DNA of 64,000 bases from an uncultured Candidatus Melainabacteria bacterium (GCA_950096985.1 CATNBA010000001.1:62001-126000); one strand, 5' to 3'; positions 17,749 through 27,236 are shown, counted from the first letter of the stretch. Program-made: numbers and translations. Notes: generated by a model from the sequence alone, not told the origin.

Positions 17749-19410
17749 ATGGAAAAACTTTCACCATTACAAATCGAAAGATTAAAGTATCAGCCGAAAC
17801 TTCCATCAAGCCTTTCTTCAGGCATTAACTGCCTTGAAATGTCAAAAGGCTCGGCTACTCAATCAGTTAGAGATCAGGAACAAATTCAAGAATTATTCGA
17901 AAATACATACGGCAAACCCGTTGTAACTTTTAAAAACACATCATCATCTAACACATCAGATGTAAGAAATGTAGGTGTAATCCTTTCAGGCGGACAGGCT
18001 CCGGGCGGTCACAACGTTATCGCAGGTTTGTATGACGCTTTGAAAAGCGCAAATTCAGCAAACAAACTTTACGGATTTTTAGGCGGTCCTTCAGGTATTA
18101 TTGAAGGCAGCTACGTTGAATTTACAGACGAATTCATGAACGCATACAGAAATACCGGCGGTTTCGATATTATCGGATCAGGCAGAACTAAACTTGAAAC
18201 AGAAGAACAATTCAAATCTTCATTGGAAGTTTGTAAAAAATTAAATCTGTCTGCTGTTGTAATTATCGGTGGAGATGATTCAAACACAAACGCAGCATTA
18301 TTGGCTGAATGGTTTGTTAAAAACAATACAGGCATTCAAGTTATCGGATGTCCTAAAACTATTGACGGCGACTTAAAAAACGAACAAATCGAAATTTCAT
18401 TCGGGTTTGATACAGCTACAAAAACTTATGCTGAGCTTATCGGTAATATCCAACGTGATGCAAACTCTGCTAAAAAATACTGGCACTTTGTAAAAATTAT
18501 GGGTCGTTCAGCATCTCACGTAGCTTTAGAGGCTGCTTTGCAAACTCAGCCGAACGTAACTTTGATTTCAGAAGAAGTTGAAGAAAAGAAAATGTCTTTG
18601 GAAAGCATTATTAATTACATGACAGACATTATCGTAAGACGTTCAGAAATCGGCAAAAACTTCGGTATCGCAATCGTTCCTGAAGGTTTGATTGAATTCA
18701 TTCCTGAAATGAAATCAATGATTTCTAACCTTAACGACGTTATGGCAAGAATGGAAAAAGAAGGCGTTGCAGTAAGCTTTGAAGCTGTTGAAAGCAGACT
18801 TGATGTATCAAACGCTAAAGTTTACAGCTCACTTCCTGCATTGATTAAATCTCAATTGCTTGCAGACCGTGACCCTCATGGTAACGTTCAAGTTTCTAAA
18901 ATCGAAACTGAAAAATTGCTAATTGAAATGATTTCTGCAAGATTGGATGAATTGAAATCACAAGGTAACTTCTCAGGCAAATTCAATGCACAGTCACATT
19001 TCTTCGGTTACGAAGGCAGATGCGCATTCCCATCCAACTTTGATGCTGATTACTGTTACTCATTAGGCTACAACGCTTTCGCATTAATCAACTTCGGTTT
19101 GACAGGCTATTTGTCATCAGTAAGAAATCTTACACAACCTGCAGACCAATGGATTGCAGGCGGTATTCCTCTAACAATGATGATGAACATGGAAAAACGC
19201 CATGGCGAAATGAAACCTGTTATTCAAAAAGCATTGGTAAAACTTGACGGTCCTGTGTTCAAACAACTTGAACAAAACAGAGAAGAATGGGCAATGAATG
19301 ATAAATATTTATTCCCGGGAGCAATCCAATACTTTGGACCATCTTGCGTTTGCGATGTTACAACTTGTACACTCCAACTCGAAAGAGCAAAAGAATTCGC
19401 AAGTGTTTAA
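17749..19410 (+). CDS. pfp: pyrophosphate-fructose 6-phosphate phosphotransferase
   Basis: A 553-residue PPi-dependent phosphofructokinase of the long type, which uses pyrophosphate in place of ATP and makes glycolysis reversible. Visible motifs are [15 protein letters not shown], the [12 protein letters not shown] stretch with the second Asp of the PPi-type GGDD signature, [10 protein letters not shown] (catalytic TIDGD) and [20 protein letters not shown] lies before the ATG. The gene is monocistronic and ends in a terminator. Such enzymes are common in fermentative anaerobes. Confidence 0.93.
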   Translation: MEKLSPLQIERLKYQPKLPSSLSSGINCLEMSKGSATQSVRDQEQIQELFENTYGKPVVTFKNTSSSNTSDVRNVGVILSGGQAPGGHNVIAGLYDALKSANSANKLYGFLGGPSGIIEGSYVEFTDEFMNAYRNTGGFDIIGSGRTKLETEEQFKSSLEVCKKLNLSAVVIIGGDDSNTNAALLAEWFVKNNTGIQVIGCPKTIDGDLKNEQIEISFGFDTATKTYAELIGNIQRDANSAKKYWHFVKIMGRSASHVALEAALQTQPNVTLISEEVEEKKMSLESIINYMTDIIVRRSEIGKNFGIAIVPEGLIEFIPEMKSMISNLNDVMARMEKEGVAVSFEAVESRLDVSNAKVYSSLPALIKSQLLADRDPHGNVQVSKIETEKLLIEMISARLDELKSQGNFSGKFNAQSHFFGYEGRCAFPSNFDADYCYSLGYNAFALINFGLTGYLSSVRNLTQPADQWIAGGIPLTMMMNMEKRHGEMKPVIQKALVKLDGPVFKQLEQNREEWAMNDKYLFPGAIQYFGPSCVCDVTTCTLQLERAKEFASV

Positions 19411-19416
19411 AATGTA

Positions 19417-19446
19417 AAAAGGGGCTGTATACAGCCCCTTTTTATT
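19417..19446 (+). terminator. rho-independent terminator after pfp
   Basis: AAAAAGGGGCTG/CAGCCCCTTTTT hairpin around TATA, followed by T-rich DNA. Confidence 0.85.
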
Positions 19447-19742
19447 TAATAAATATTACATCCAATTCTTTTTTCATAGCGTCTGCATACCGAATGTACT
19501 TATTGTTATAATCACTTATATCCATTAATCAGGATGCGTTGTTTATACGGCAGCCAGAAAGTTAATAAATTGAAACTGCTAAAAATGACCTTACTTTTAC
19601 TAAAGTTGCACAGTTAGCAAAGGCATTTCAACTATCATTATCCGAATTTTTAAATTTTTAATACATTTACATAAACATTTTATTTTTCATTTGTTGGTTA
19701 GTGTACCACACTATTAATTAATATAACAAATATCATAAATTT
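19447..19742. other. intergenic stretch with a regulator remnant
   Basis: About 300 bases of very AT-rich DNA with no intact gene. It holds the HTH-protein remnant at 19569-19661 and, just before the 19743 gene, TATCAT 6 bases from the ATG. Nothing else was recognised. Confidence 0.5.
19569..19661 (+). pseudogene. C-terminal fragment of an XRE-type regulator
   Basis: An open stretch bounded by stops encodes IETAKNDLTFTKVAQLAKAF and then QLSLSEFLNF. This is the typical last part of an XRE/Cro helix-turn-helix domain (IE.G...PT...L..LAKAL..SLSE.L). No start codon, and the N-terminal helices are missing, so it is a relic. A cluster of small HTH genes nearby suggests turnover of such regulators here. 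Confidence 0.5.
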
Positions 19743-20012
19743 ATGCAACATAATAAAAATAATGAAATTTTTAAACAAGCAGTCGGTGAAGTTTTTAGAG
19801 ATATTAGGAAAAATGCAGATTTATCTTTAAATAAATTTGCACTGGAATATGATTTAGATAAAAGTAATATGAGTAAAACAGAGCGTGGAATTATAAATAT
19901 TTATCTTATTACTGCTTGGAAAATTGTTGAAGCTCACGGATTAAAATTTTCCGAATTTGCAAAAATGCTTGAAGATAAATTAGGTGAAAATTTTACATTT
20001 ATTGACGAATAA
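19743..20012 (+). CDS. small XRE-like helix-turn-helix protein
   Basis: An 89-residue DNA-binding protein with an XRE-like helix-turn-helix (residues about 10-70, with LSLNKFALEYDLDKSNMSKT as the recognition region). The C-terminal tail reads FSEFAKMLEDKLGENFTFID. It is a clear paralogue of the gene at 30752: both begin MQH and end in KLGE[ND]F..... The start has no Shine-Dalgarno sequence but TATCAT lies 6 bases upstream, suggesting a leaderless mRNA. It precedes the histidine kinase gene by 46 bases. The target is unknown. Confidence 0.72.
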   Translation: MQHNKNNEIFKQAVGEVFRDIRKNADLSLNKFALEYDLDKSNMSKTERGIINIYLITAWKIVEAHGLKFSEFAKMLEDKLGENFTFIDE

Positions 20013-20046
20013 CCATTGACAAATTGCCAAACAATATTCAATGAAC

Positions 20047-20052
20047 TATAAT
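20047..20052 (+). promoter_or_regulatory. -10 box of the histidine kinase gene
   Basis: TATAAT with 6 bases to the ATG at 20059 and no Shine-Dalgarno sequence, giving a probably leaderless mRNA. A TTGACA at 20015-20020 is 26 bases from this box, too far to be a standard partner. Confidence 0.5.
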
Positions 20053-20058
20053 ATAATC

Positions 20059-21672
20059 ATGAAAAAGTTTGATTTTTTCAGGCAGTTTAGGGATGCTGTA
20101 TTAATTATTAATAAAAAAGGTGACGTTGTGTATCGTAACCACACTTTCAAAAGGTGGTTTAAAGATTTTTCAAACCTGAAAAAATTCTCGCACAACTCAA
20201 ATTTTGATATCTGCCCACTCAATTCTGAAAACATCGAAATCTATTCTCCCATATATCATGCAGTCACTTCAAAAGAAGATTTTTTTGCACGGATCTCTTA
20301 TCAATCAGAATTAAACCGCATATATTATTACGATTTACAAGCCGTTAAAAAAGGAAATTATACAATAATCTTTTTTACAGATGTCAGCGCCCAAAATAAA
20401 TTGAGTGACGTGAACAGACAAAATGAAAAACTTCAAGAAAAATACAACAAACTTTTTGAAGAAAACAGGGATTTACAAAAAATTAAACAAAAAGCACAAA
20501 GTCAGGCAATCCGAATTGCGCTCATAAACAAAGTTTCCAACAATATCAGAGAAAGTTTGGAGTTGTCGGAAATTATTCAATCAGCTTTGAAAGAACTTGC
20601 AATAATGTTTGGAGCATATAAAGCATACTATGCAAAAGCAGACGGTGATGAATTTATAATACAAGAAGTTTACGGCTGCAAAAAATCAAAAGATAAAATA
20701 AGCTTTGGTAATATAACAAAAGAAATTACAGTCTCTAATGTATTGATGGAATATTCAGATGCTAAACCTTTCAAGCAACCGGTTATGCGGATTATTGTTC
20801 CGGTTTACCATGCCCAAAACCTAACAGGTGTCATAGTTTTGCTTAGTTATCAAAAACGAGAGCTGACAGAAGAAATAGAAATTCTTGAAGCTATTTCAAC
20901 CCAACTATCCAACGCGATTACAACAGCTGAACTTTATCAAAAGAACGTCCAAACAATTAAAGAACTGAAAGAAACTCAAATTCAGCTGATTAATTCAGAA
21001 AAAATGGCATCATTGGGTCAATTGGTGGCAGGCGTTGCACACGAAATTAACACTCCCGTAGCCTCAATAAAATCAAACAATGGAATAGTCGCAAAGTTGC
21101 TTGGCGCAATAGAAGACACCGAACTAAAAGAAATGCTCACAGACATTAATGAAGTTGATAAAGAGGCGGTAAACAGGATTAGCAATATCGTAACGTCTCT
21201 GAAAAAATTTGTCCGACTTGATGAGGCAGAATTACAAGAGGCAGACATTAACAAAGAGCTCGATTTGACGTTAGATTTAATCAGACACGAAACAAAAAAC
21301 AAAATTGAAATCATTAAAAATTACGGCGAAATCCCTATGGTGAAATGCTTTCCAAACATGCTAAATCAGGTATTTATGAACATTTTAGTAAACGCTTGTC
21401 AGGCAATCGATGGGATAGGAAAAATTACAATTTCAACAGAATTTATCAATAATCGACTTGTTGTAAAGATAAAAGATAACGGCAAAGGCATACCCCAAAA
21501 TCAGCTCGACAAGATATTTACAGCAGGTTTTACAACAAAAAGTTCAGGTGTTGGAACAGGTCTTGGTTTAGCAATTTGTACAAAGATTATTGAAAAGCAT
21601 AAAGGTGAAATTACTGTAAACAGTGAGGTTGGCAAGGGTAGTGAGTTTATTATTACTATCTGTAGTGAGTAA
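20059..21672 (+). CDS. cytosolic PAS/GAF sensor histidine kinase
   Basis: A 537-residue sensor kinase. A PAS-like domain (about 1-115, GDVVYRNHTFKRWF) is followed by a coiled coil, a GAF-like domain (about 160-300), a second short coil, the dimerisation/phosphoacceptor domain with SLGQLVAGVAHEINTPVASI (phospho-His in HEINTP) and an HATPase_c domain (N box VFMNILVNACQAI, G1 DNGKGI, G2 GVGTGLGLAI). No transmembrane segment is visible, so it should sense a cytoplasmic cue. No response regulator gene is adjacent, making it an orphan kinase. The start at 20059 is chosen for the -10 spacing, and ATG 20041 would overlap the promoter. Confidence 0.88.
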   Translation: MKKFDFFRQFRDAVLIINKKGDVVYRNHTFKRWFKDFSNLKKFSHNSNFDICPLNSENIEIYSPIYHAVTSKEDFFARISYQSELNRIYYYDLQAVKKGNYTIIFFTDVSAQNKLSDVNRQNEKLQEKYNKLFEENRDLQKIKQKAQSQAIRIALINKVSNNIRESLELSEIIQSALKELAIMFGAYKAYYAKADGDEFIIQEVYGCKKSKDKISFGNITKEITVSNVLMEYSDAKPFKQPVMRIIVPVYHAQNLTGVIVLLSYQKRELTEEIEILEAISTQLSNAITTAELYQKNVQTIKELKETQIQLINSEKMASLGQLVAGVAHEINTPVASIKSNNGIVAKLLGAIEDTELKEMLTDINEVDKEAVNRISNIVTSLKKFVRLDEAELQEADINKELDLTLDLIRHETKNKIEIIKNYGEIPMVKCFPNMLNQVFMNILVNACQAIDGIGKITISTEFINNRLVVKIKDNGKGIPQNQLDKIFTAGFTTKSSGVGTGLGLAICTKIIEKHKGEITVNSEVGKGSEFIITICSE

Positions 21673-21961
21673 TAATTGTGAATTTTTATTAAAAATTTTG
21701 ACCTAATATAATTGAAAGAGCTTAAATTTTAAAAAAACAAACAGGGTGTTTTTTACAAATTTTGTTCCAATTTAACACAAAATATAAAAAATATGTTATA
21801 TTAATATTATAAGTGTTAGTTTTACCCTTAAAAACAACTGCACTACATGGAATGTTAACATAAATTAACAAAGTAGGTAAAAAAGGCAATATTTTATTCT
21901 AAAAATTTTTTATAAAAACATAGGCGTGTAGAATATCATATTGTGTCGGAGGAAAAATTTA

Positions 21962-22819
21962 ATGACAATTAGTGTAAACAGCAAGAAGAAACAAGTTAAA
22001 AAATCTTTTGATGAATTATTAGTTGATTTAAAAACAAGCAATTCTGAAAAAGTTAGATATAATGCAGCTCGTGTTCTTGGCGAAATGGGCGATTCAAAAG
22101 CTGTAGAACCGTTAATTGAAGTTTTAAAACATGACAAAAACGGCTCTGTAAGACTTTATGCAGCACGCGCACTTGGCGAATTAGGCGATTGCAAAGCTAC
22201 TATCCACTTAATTGAATCATTACGCGAAGACAGAAACGTTGACGTTAGAGTTCGTGCAGCTCGTGCATTAGGACGTTTGGGCGGTGAAATTGTTGTTGAG
22301 CCTTTAGTAGAGGCATTAAATGATGAAAACCCTCAAGTTTGTATTACAGCAACAGATGCATTGATTGAAATCGGCGACGTTGCAACAGATGCATTAATGG
22401 AATCTCTTGACCACGAAAAAGTTAACGTAAGATGCGATGCAACCCGTGCTTTGGGTGAAATCGGCAATAAAAAAGCTGTTGATAAAGTTATTAATATGTT
22501 GTATGACGAATGGGTAAACGTTAGAATTTATGCAGTAACTTCATTGGGTAAATTAAATGATACAAAAGCAGTTCCGGCATTGATTGACGTTATGAAAAAC
22601 CGTTCAGAAAATGAATTGGTAAGAGCAGGCGCAGCTGCTGCGTTGGGTGTTCTTAGAGATCAAAGAGCATTGTTACCGTTGCGAGAATTGATTATGGAAG
22701 CAGAAGAACTCGGCGAATTAGAAGACACTGCATTGAAATCATTCAAAAAAATCATGGCAGCAAACTGGCAATCAATTCCCGGTGCTACAGCTCAGAAAAA
22801 ACCGGCAAACGCCTTCTAG
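21962..22819 (+). CDS. HEAT-repeat (PBS lyase-like) protein
   Basis: A 285-residue solenoid of about eight HEAT-like repeats of 31 residues, each with the pattern VR..AARALGELGD.KA..PLIE.L. Such PBS-lyase HEAT-like proteins are scaffold or chaperone-type modules. In photosynthetic cyanobacteria relatives attach phycobilins, but no such genes are here, so a generic protein-binding role is more likely. GGAGG precedes the ATG at 21962. A long AT-rich leader (21673-21961) separates it from the kinase gene. A GGAGCGTAGCCGCTCC hairpin follows the stop. Confidence 0.85.
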   Translation: MTISVNSKKKQVKKSFDELLVDLKTSNSEKVRYNAARVLGEMGDSKAVEPLIEVLKHDKNGSVRLYAARALGELGDCKATIHLIESLREDRNVDVRVRAARALGRLGGEIVVEPLVEALNDENPQVCITATDALIEIGDVATDALMESLDHEKVNVRCDATRALGEIGNKKAVDKVINMLYDEWVNVRIYAVTSLGKLNDTKAVPALIDVMKNRSENELVRAGAAAALGVLRDQRALLPLRELIMEAEELGELEDTALKSFKKIMAANWQSIPGATAQKKPANAF

Positions 22820-22904
22820 GAGCGTAGCCGCTCCACCCGCCACATTGGGTATTGGGAAAATTTCAAAGCAGACGATTTAGAAAATAAAACAAAAAGGATT
22901 AAAC

Positions 22905-22936
22905 AAAAAACGACCTCTATTTGAGGTCGTTTTTTA
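22905..22936 (+). terminator. bidirectional terminator
   Basis: AAAAAACGACCTC/GAGGTCGTTTTTT hairpin with A-run and T-run on opposite sides. It serves both the HEAT gene and the convergent HTH gene at 22937. Confidence 0.8.
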
Positions 22937-23155
22937 TTATTTGAAATTTAAAAGGTTTTCAATATCTGTCCCTAAAAATTGAGCCAGTTCCAAAATTTTT
23001 CCAAGTGACATATTTTCCTTGCCTAATTCAATACTGGATAAATAGTTTTGTGAAATATCCATTATTTCTGCAAGTTGTTCTTGAGTTAAATCTTTTTTAA
23101 CTCTTTCGATTTTAACATTCTTACCAAATTTTTTGAGTAGTTCGTTCTTATTCAT
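22937..23155 (-). CDS. XRE-family transcriptional regulator
   Basis: A 72-residue Cro/C1-type repressor-like protein. LTQEQLAEIMDISQNYLSSIELGKENMSL is the canonical helix-turn-helix, shown here in the parts LTQEQLAEIMDISQNYLSSI and ELGKENMSL. There is no extra effector domain. It is divergent from the small protein at 23241. The 85-base gap holds repeated TTATAACTT-type words that may be its operator. TATACT lies 8 bases before its ATG. Confidence 0.85.
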   Translation of the reverse strand: MNKNELLKKFGKNVKIERVKKDLTQEQLAEIMDISQNYLSSIELGKENMSLGKILELAQFLGTDIENLLNFK

Positions 23156-23162
23156 AATTTAT

Positions 23163-23204
23163 AAGTATATATTTATTGACTTATAACTTGTAGTGTGTTA
23201 TAAC
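23163..23204 (+). promoter_or_regulatory. divergent promoter/operator between two HTH genes
   Basis: TTGACT (23176-23181), a 17-base spacer and TATAAC (23199-23204) form a promoter for the rightward gene. The words TTATAACTT and GTTATAACTT repeat here, so the leftward repressor probably binds across both promoters. Confidence 0.5.
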
Positions 23205-23240
23205 TTCTATTATAGAATTTATAACAAATAAAGGTATAAT

Positions 23241-23438
23241 ATGAACATTAAGCAACAACTACTAAACATTATGCAAAAACACAACATGACAATCGAACAA
23301 ATCGCACCACTAATTTCTACACAGCCCCAAAGACTTCAAAAAAGATTTGAAGAAGATAAAATTCGCTACTCAGATGTGCAAAGTATTCTTGATGCTCTAG
23401 GGTATGACATAATATTTAAAAAAGATTATTTAAAATAA
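23241..23438 (+). CDS. small HTH-like protein
   Basis: A 65-residue protein that resembles a minimal XRE/Cro domain (MTIEQIAPLISTQPQRLQKR as the possible turn-helix, then YSDVQSILDALGYDIIFKK). AAAGG lies 7 bases before the ATG. It is divergent from the repressor at 22937, an arrangement seen in small Cro/C1-like or antitoxin pairs. It ends overlapping the end of the glycosyltransferase gene by 13 bases, convergently. The function is not established. Confidence 0.6.
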   Translation: MNIKQQLLNIMQKHNMTIEQIAPLISTQPQRLQKRFEEDKIRYSDVQSILDALGYDIIFKKDYLK

Positions 23439-24211
23439 TATTCAATCTCTGTATCCAAATCCAATTTCTTTGCATCAGGCTTAAAGATTTTGGATTTTAA
23501 TCCCCATTTTGCAAGACGGTATTTCAAGCTGACTGCCAAAACTCCGAGTCCGTATTTGCAAGAGCGGACAAAGTTTATCGAAGATGCTTCTTTAAAATAT
23601 TTTGTCGGGCAGGAAACTTCGCCTATTTTGTAATTATTAAAAAACAAAAGTGCAATCATTTCGTTATCAAAAATAAAATCGTCATCACATTCACCAAGCG
23701 GTAAATTTTCCAAAACTTCTTTTGTAAACCCGCGAAATCCTGTATGGTATTCTGAAAGTTTTTCAGCGGTAAAAAAGTTTTCAAATCCTGTTAAAAATTT
23801 ATTAGCAATAAATTTATACAAAGGCATTCCACCTTTTAGAGCTGAATTTCCGAGCATTCTTGATGCAAGTACAGCATCATATTGACCAAATGCCATCATT
23901 GATACTATTGCAGGGATAAGTTTCGGTGTATATTGATAATCGGGGTGGAGCATTACAACAATATCAGCCCCCGCTTTAAGAGCTGCTTTGTAGCAGGATT
24001 TTTGATTTCCGCCATATCCCTTATTTTCTTTATGGACGATAGTTGTAATGCTCAGCTCTTTAGACACAAGTTTGGTATTATCCTGCGAATTATCATCAAC
24101 AAGAATAACCTCATCAACAAAATCCTTATAGATTTCGTCATAGGTTTGTTTAAGAGTTTTTTCCGCGTTATACGCGGGCATTATTACAACTACTTTTTTA
24201 TTATTTATCAT
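23426..24211 (-). CDS. family 2 glycosyltransferase
   Basis: A 261-residue GT2 enzyme, similar to dolichol-phosphate-mannose synthase-like transferases. It has VVVIMPAYNAEKTL, the nucleotide-sugar DDNSQDNT motif, and VVMLHPDYQYTP in place of the DxD segment (metal-binding Asp in HPDYQY). No C-terminal membrane anchors are apparent. The start MINNKK at 24211 is chosen on homology. An upstream in-frame ATG (MSRPMVKR) lies inside a repeated leader element (24218-24293). Donor and acceptor are unknown, and polyprenyl phosphate is a plausible acceptor. Confidence 0.82.
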   Translation of the reverse strand: MINNKKVVVIMPAYNAEKTLKQTYDEIYKDFVDEVILVDDNSQDNTKLVSKELSITTIVHKENKGYGGNQKSCYKAALKAGADIVVMLHPDYQYTPKLIPAIVSMMAFGQYDAVLASRMLGNSALKGGMPLYKFIANKFLTGFENFFTAEKLSEYHTGFRGFTKEVLENLPLGECDDDFIFDNEMIALLFFNNYKIGEVSCPTKYFKEASSINFVRSCKYGLGVLAVSLKYRLAKWGLKSKIFKPDAKKLDLDTEIEYYFK

Positions 24212-24217
24212 TCTTTT

Positions 24218-24293
24218 CACCATCGGGCGGCTCATACAAAAACTTACCAAGTCTTTACATTACTTACCCAATCGCCTACTGTGTTATTTTACC
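24218..24293 (-). repeat. leader repeat copy R1
   Basis: One of three copies of a ~77-base element whose leftward reading contains ACACAGTAGGCGATT and ends ATGAGCCGCCCGATGGTGA. It lies directly upstream of the glycosyltransferase start. See the copies at 28945 and 29626. Confidence 0.75.
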
Positions 24294-24296
24294 ATG

Positions 24297-24318
24297 AAAA
24301 AAGGGGCTTGCGCCCCAT
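24297..24318 (-). terminator. terminator after hpf
   Basis: Leftward reading gives GGGGCGCAAGCCCC followed by TTTTTT, downstream of the hpf gene. Confidence 0.85.
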
Positions 24319-24323
24319 CAAAT

Positions 24324-24680
24324 TTATTCTTCTACAACCGCTTCTTCTTGAACTTCTGTTCTGATGGAAGCTTTGTCTGAACCCAAGCTTTTTTCTTTAA
24401 ATTTTTTAACTTGTCTGTCCAGTTTATCAGCCAGTAAATCAATGCTTTCATACATAGAATCAGCTGATTCTTCACAGCGGATAACTTCTCCTGAACTCAA
24501 TTTACAGCTTACTTCAGCTACGTGTTTTCCGGAAGCTGACGGATTTTTAATAACTGACAACACAACGTCAATTCCTTGAATTTGGTCGTAGTGATTTGCT
24601 ACTTTACCGATTTTTTCTTTCACATAAGCTTTAATAGCATCAGTGATTTCAATGTTTCTTCCGTTAACGTGAATGTGCAT
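24324..24680 (-). CDS. hpf: ribosome hibernation promoting factor
   Basis: A 118-residue S30AE-domain protein (RaiA/Hpf) that binds the 30S decoding region and inactivates ribosomes in slow growth. The N-terminus MHIHVNGRNIEITDAIKAYV and the basic helix LADKLDRQVKKFKEK are diagnostic. It is slightly longer than short Hpf (about 95) but lacks the C-terminal dimerisation domain of long Hpf (about 180). GGAGG precedes the ATG. It is monocistronic with a strong terminator. Confidence 0.92.
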   Translation of the reverse strand: MHIHVNGRNIEITDAIKAYVKEKIGKVANHYDQIQGIDVVLSVIKNPSASGKHVAEVSCKLSSGEVIRCEESADSMYESIDLLADKLDRQVKKFKEKSLGSDKASIRTEVQEEAVVEE

Positions 24681-24794
24681 GTGAACCTCCTATAACATAA
24701 TGCTTTTATATTATAGCATATTACACTGAAAATTAAAAGCCCTTTTTTAACACTCTTTGCAGACAAATTAAAATGTCACAACTCATTAAGAGGA

Positions 24795-24998
24795 TTAATC
24801 TTCAATAATAAACTGCTGTAATTCTACATTAGGGGTGCCAATAACCCTTACAAGTTCAAGCACAGACGCTTTCATCTGGCATTTTTGAGATGATCCGCTA
24901 AAGAAATCTCTATAAAAACATCCCTCACAGTTGCATCCTCTTTTATAACATTCAAGCGCAGTCGGTGTCCATCTTCTAACCGCAACAGCTCTGCCCAT
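24795..24998 (-). CDS. small Cys-rich protein, family copy 1
   Basis: A 67-residue protein of unrecognised family with WTPTALECYKRGCNCEGC, SQKCQMKASVLELVR and GTPNVE. The order ECY..xCxCxxC...KCQM...GTPNV is shared with the protein at 35449, so the two form a family. Four clustered Cys suggest metal or Fe-S binding. The ATG at 24998 has a weak AGGG. An in-frame TTG at 25049 overlaps the end of a short upstream ORF and could be used by coupling. A structured leader (25085-25165) lies upstream. Confidence 0.6.
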   Translation of the reverse strand: MGRAVAVRRWTPTALECYKRGCNCEGCFYRDFFSGSSQKCQMKASVLELVRVIGTPNVELQQFIIED

Positions 24999-25084
24999 AT
25001 CCCTACTTCTAAACAATTTATAAAATCTCCAATTAAATATCTTACCCAAGTATGGCAGCCATGACTAAACTTTGCAATTGGCAC

Positions 25085-25165
25085 TCAAATAGCACCAATT
25101 TATCACCTCGGTTTCGCCCCAAGCCCCATTAGTGAAGTGTTTCACCTCTCTATACTTTAATTATA
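25085..25165 (-). promoter_or_regulatory. structured leader E1 with sequestered ribosome site
   Basis: Leftward: a -10-like TATAAT, hairpin GTGAA/TTCAC, then CTTGG/CCGAG pairing that covers GAGGTGAT, a strong Shine-Dalgarno sequence, followed by a short TTG-started ORF of 18 codons. The same arrangement occurs at 31425 and 34681. It lies upstream of the Cys-rich gene. Confidence 0.4.
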
Positions 25166-25370
25166 AAAAATCAGAAAATTATTTCAAGGGCAGAACATGT
25201 TATTATGAACATTTGTAACAAACCCTTTAATCACAAGCAATACAGCCGTTTTCAAAAGTCAATCATGCCGCAAATTAAGCTATGACATGGTTTGAGCAAT
25301 TTAAACCATGAAATCATGCTCATGGCATGCGTTTCCATGATTTGAACACATATTAAGAATTGTAAAATAT
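25166..25370. other. intergenic DNA with nested inverted repeats
   Basis: There is no gene. Near 25286-25345 two neighbouring hairpins can form: CATGGTTT/AAACCATG and AAATCATG/CATGATTT. They lie downstream of mntP (leftward) and may mark its mRNA end, though no T-run follows. Confidence 0.45.
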
Positions 25371-25922
25371 TTAAACACATGCCTTAATTGCCATAATAAT
25401 AAGGATTACCCCGCCCAAAATTTCTAGAAATTTAGACGGTAATTTTTGAAAAAATACAGCAAGCCAAAAACCCTTTACCGACATGTAAAATGACATTAAT
25501 CCAATTATAAATGCAGAGATTAAAAGCGGAGTATATGTAAGTTTGAGCGTAATACCCGAAGCAAAAGCATCAATACTGGTTGCAATTCCCATAGCAGCAA
25601 GGCATTTTAAATCAATACAACAAACTTTTTCTACTTTATCTCTAAATGCCTCATAAATAAACTTTAAACCTAATGTCATAAATATTGCAAAAACAAGCCA
25701 TTGACTGTATGGGGCAATATATCTGCTTATCATTTCAGTTCCAAAATATCCGAAAACAGGCATTATGCCTTGGCAAAACCCCATAGTAGCAGCCAATATC
25801 AAAGAGTTTTTAATACGATTTGAACTTAAAGACAAACCTTGCGAGAATGAAACTACCATACAATCAATTCCTAATGCTATTGCAAGTGCTATAATTTCAA
25901 TTAAGTTCAACTTCCACCTCAA
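25371..25922 (-). CDS. mntP: MntP-family manganese efflux pump-like protein
   Basis: A protein of about 183 residues with six predicted membrane helices in two related halves, each with the conserved Asp: ALGIDCMVVSFSQGL and IATSIDAFASGI. This matches MntP/YtaF, which exports Mn2+ from the cytoplasm. The start is uncertain: TTG at 25922 overlaps the DUF4127 gene by 26 bases, while TTG at 25910 has AGGTGGAAG close by. It is coupled to the gene upstream. A DtxR/MntR-type regulator is encoded at 38329, but no shared operator was identified. Confidence 0.82.
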   Translation of the reverse strand: MRWKLNLIEIIALAIALGIDCMVVSFSQGLSLSSNRIKNSLILAATMGFCQGIMPVFGYFGTEMISRYIAPYSQWLVFAIFMTLGLKFIYEAFRDKVEKVCCIDLKCLAAMGIATSIDAFASGITLKLTYTPLLISAFIIGLMSFYMSVKGFWLAVFFQKLPSKFLEILGGVILIIMAIKACV

Positions 25923-27189
25923 ATAATCTGTTCCATGGGAAACTGTAATTAATATTATATTTTACGCCTAATTGCGCAAAAATTCTATCCTCAAACGGTT
26001 TCATCAAATCTTTTATATCCGTTGTGCCCGATTGTCTGACATTCGCCTGATAAGCCCAATCCTCAAGAAAACGAACAACCTGTAATTTCTTGAAAGCATC
26101 ATTGTTATCTGCTTTGATTTTTGCGGCACAAATAAGACTTCCGAGGGTATTTGCAGAAGTGTTCCATGCCGAATATCCGCAAAAATTCTCACCAAATCCC
26201 GCCTCAAATAATTTTTCTACAAAGGCATTATCCGCCCCGTTTGCAAACCTTACATCCGCAATCATATAAGGTTTATCGGGTTCATGCCAGATGCCAGAAA
26301 ACGGCTTTGTATCAATTTTCATGACAATTTCACCCTGATGGTTTTCAAAATTATTTACATAGAGTAATATATCAGCATTATCCAGCTCGCAAACCTTACA
26401 TCCTGCAAGCTCCAACTGCCCGAGAACAGATTGTTCAATTGAAACATCCTCATAATTTGAAATAAGGTGTTTATGCTCAGGGGCGAGAAAAATCGGAGCA
26501 ACTTTTAACGATTTGTTTATTGCACGCGCAAGGAGTGTCAACGGGATTTCATCCGCTCCTGTTTTTACAAACCCGCCGAGCTTTTCAAGCTCGCGGGCTT
26601 CTTTAACATTCAGCCCGTATTCAGCACAATCATCTTTTGAAAACACAAGAGTTTCCAAATTCCAATCAAGATACAATTTATTAATCTCAAAATTTCTTTT
26701 GCGGGTTGCGAGATAATCCTGTAAAATCTCATCGGGAATATCATTTTCAGGCTCAGAGCCAAACTTATCAAGATTATATGAGTATTCAAAAATCTTTTTG
26801 CCGTATTCACTCCAGTATTCTTTTTCCTCTTGATTTATGTTGTTGTTGGAAATCCTCATAATACTTGAAAATGCATATACTTTTTTGCCGTCGAGCAAAT
26901 TTTTAAATTTTTCAACGCGCGATTTAATTTGTTCAAACGTGTCAGTTGAACGGCGCGAGGGGATTAATCCGCCGTAAGCAATTGTATCAAGACACATTAT
27001 AACAGCATCAATATTTTCAAGCCCTTTAAACCATTCAAAAATCCCCTCAACATCGGCAATTTTTGTCAAACCGCCAAGCATCCCGCGCTCAGGCATAAAA
27101 AGGTTTATATTACCATCAAGCGCACAAATCTGCTCGGGCAAGGTATAGCAGACAGGACGATTATCAATAGGTATAAAAGCTATGTTCAT
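25897..27189 (-). CDS. DUF4127-family protein
   Basis: A 430-residue protein matching DUF4127, with the characteristic N-terminus FIPIDNRPVCYTLPEQI (the PxDxRPVC motif), then MPERGMLGG and DTIAYGGLIPSRRS. The family is uncharacterised and is found in anaerobic Firmicutes and related gut bacteria. No signal peptide is seen. It overlaps the mntP gene downstream, so the two are likely coexpressed. The start codon is 47 bases from the divergent ubiE start. Confidence 0.8.
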   Translation of the reverse strand: MNIAFIPIDNRPVCYTLPEQICALDGNINLFMPERGMLGGLTKIADVEGIFEWFKGLENIDAVIMCLDTIAYGGLIPSRRSTDTFEQIKSRVEKFKNLLDGKKVYAFSSIMRISNNNINQEEKEYWSEYGKKIFEYSYNLDKFGSEPENDIPDEILQDYLATRKRNFEINKLYLDWNLETLVFSKDDCAEYGLNVKEARELEKLGGFVKTGADEIPLTLLARAINKSLKVAPIFLAPEHKHLISNYEDVSIEQSVLGQLELAGCKVCELDNADILLYVNNFENHQGEIVMKIDTKPFSGIWHEPDKPYMIADVRFANGADNAFVEKLFEAGFGENFCGYSAWNTSANTLGSLICAAKIKADNNDAFKKLQVVRFLEDWAYQANVRQSGTTDIKDLMKPFEDRIFAQLGVKYNINYSFPWNRLFEVEVELN

Positions 27190-27236
27190 AATTTCATTAT
27201 ATGTTAATATTAAAATTAAGCAAAAAGGTTAAATTT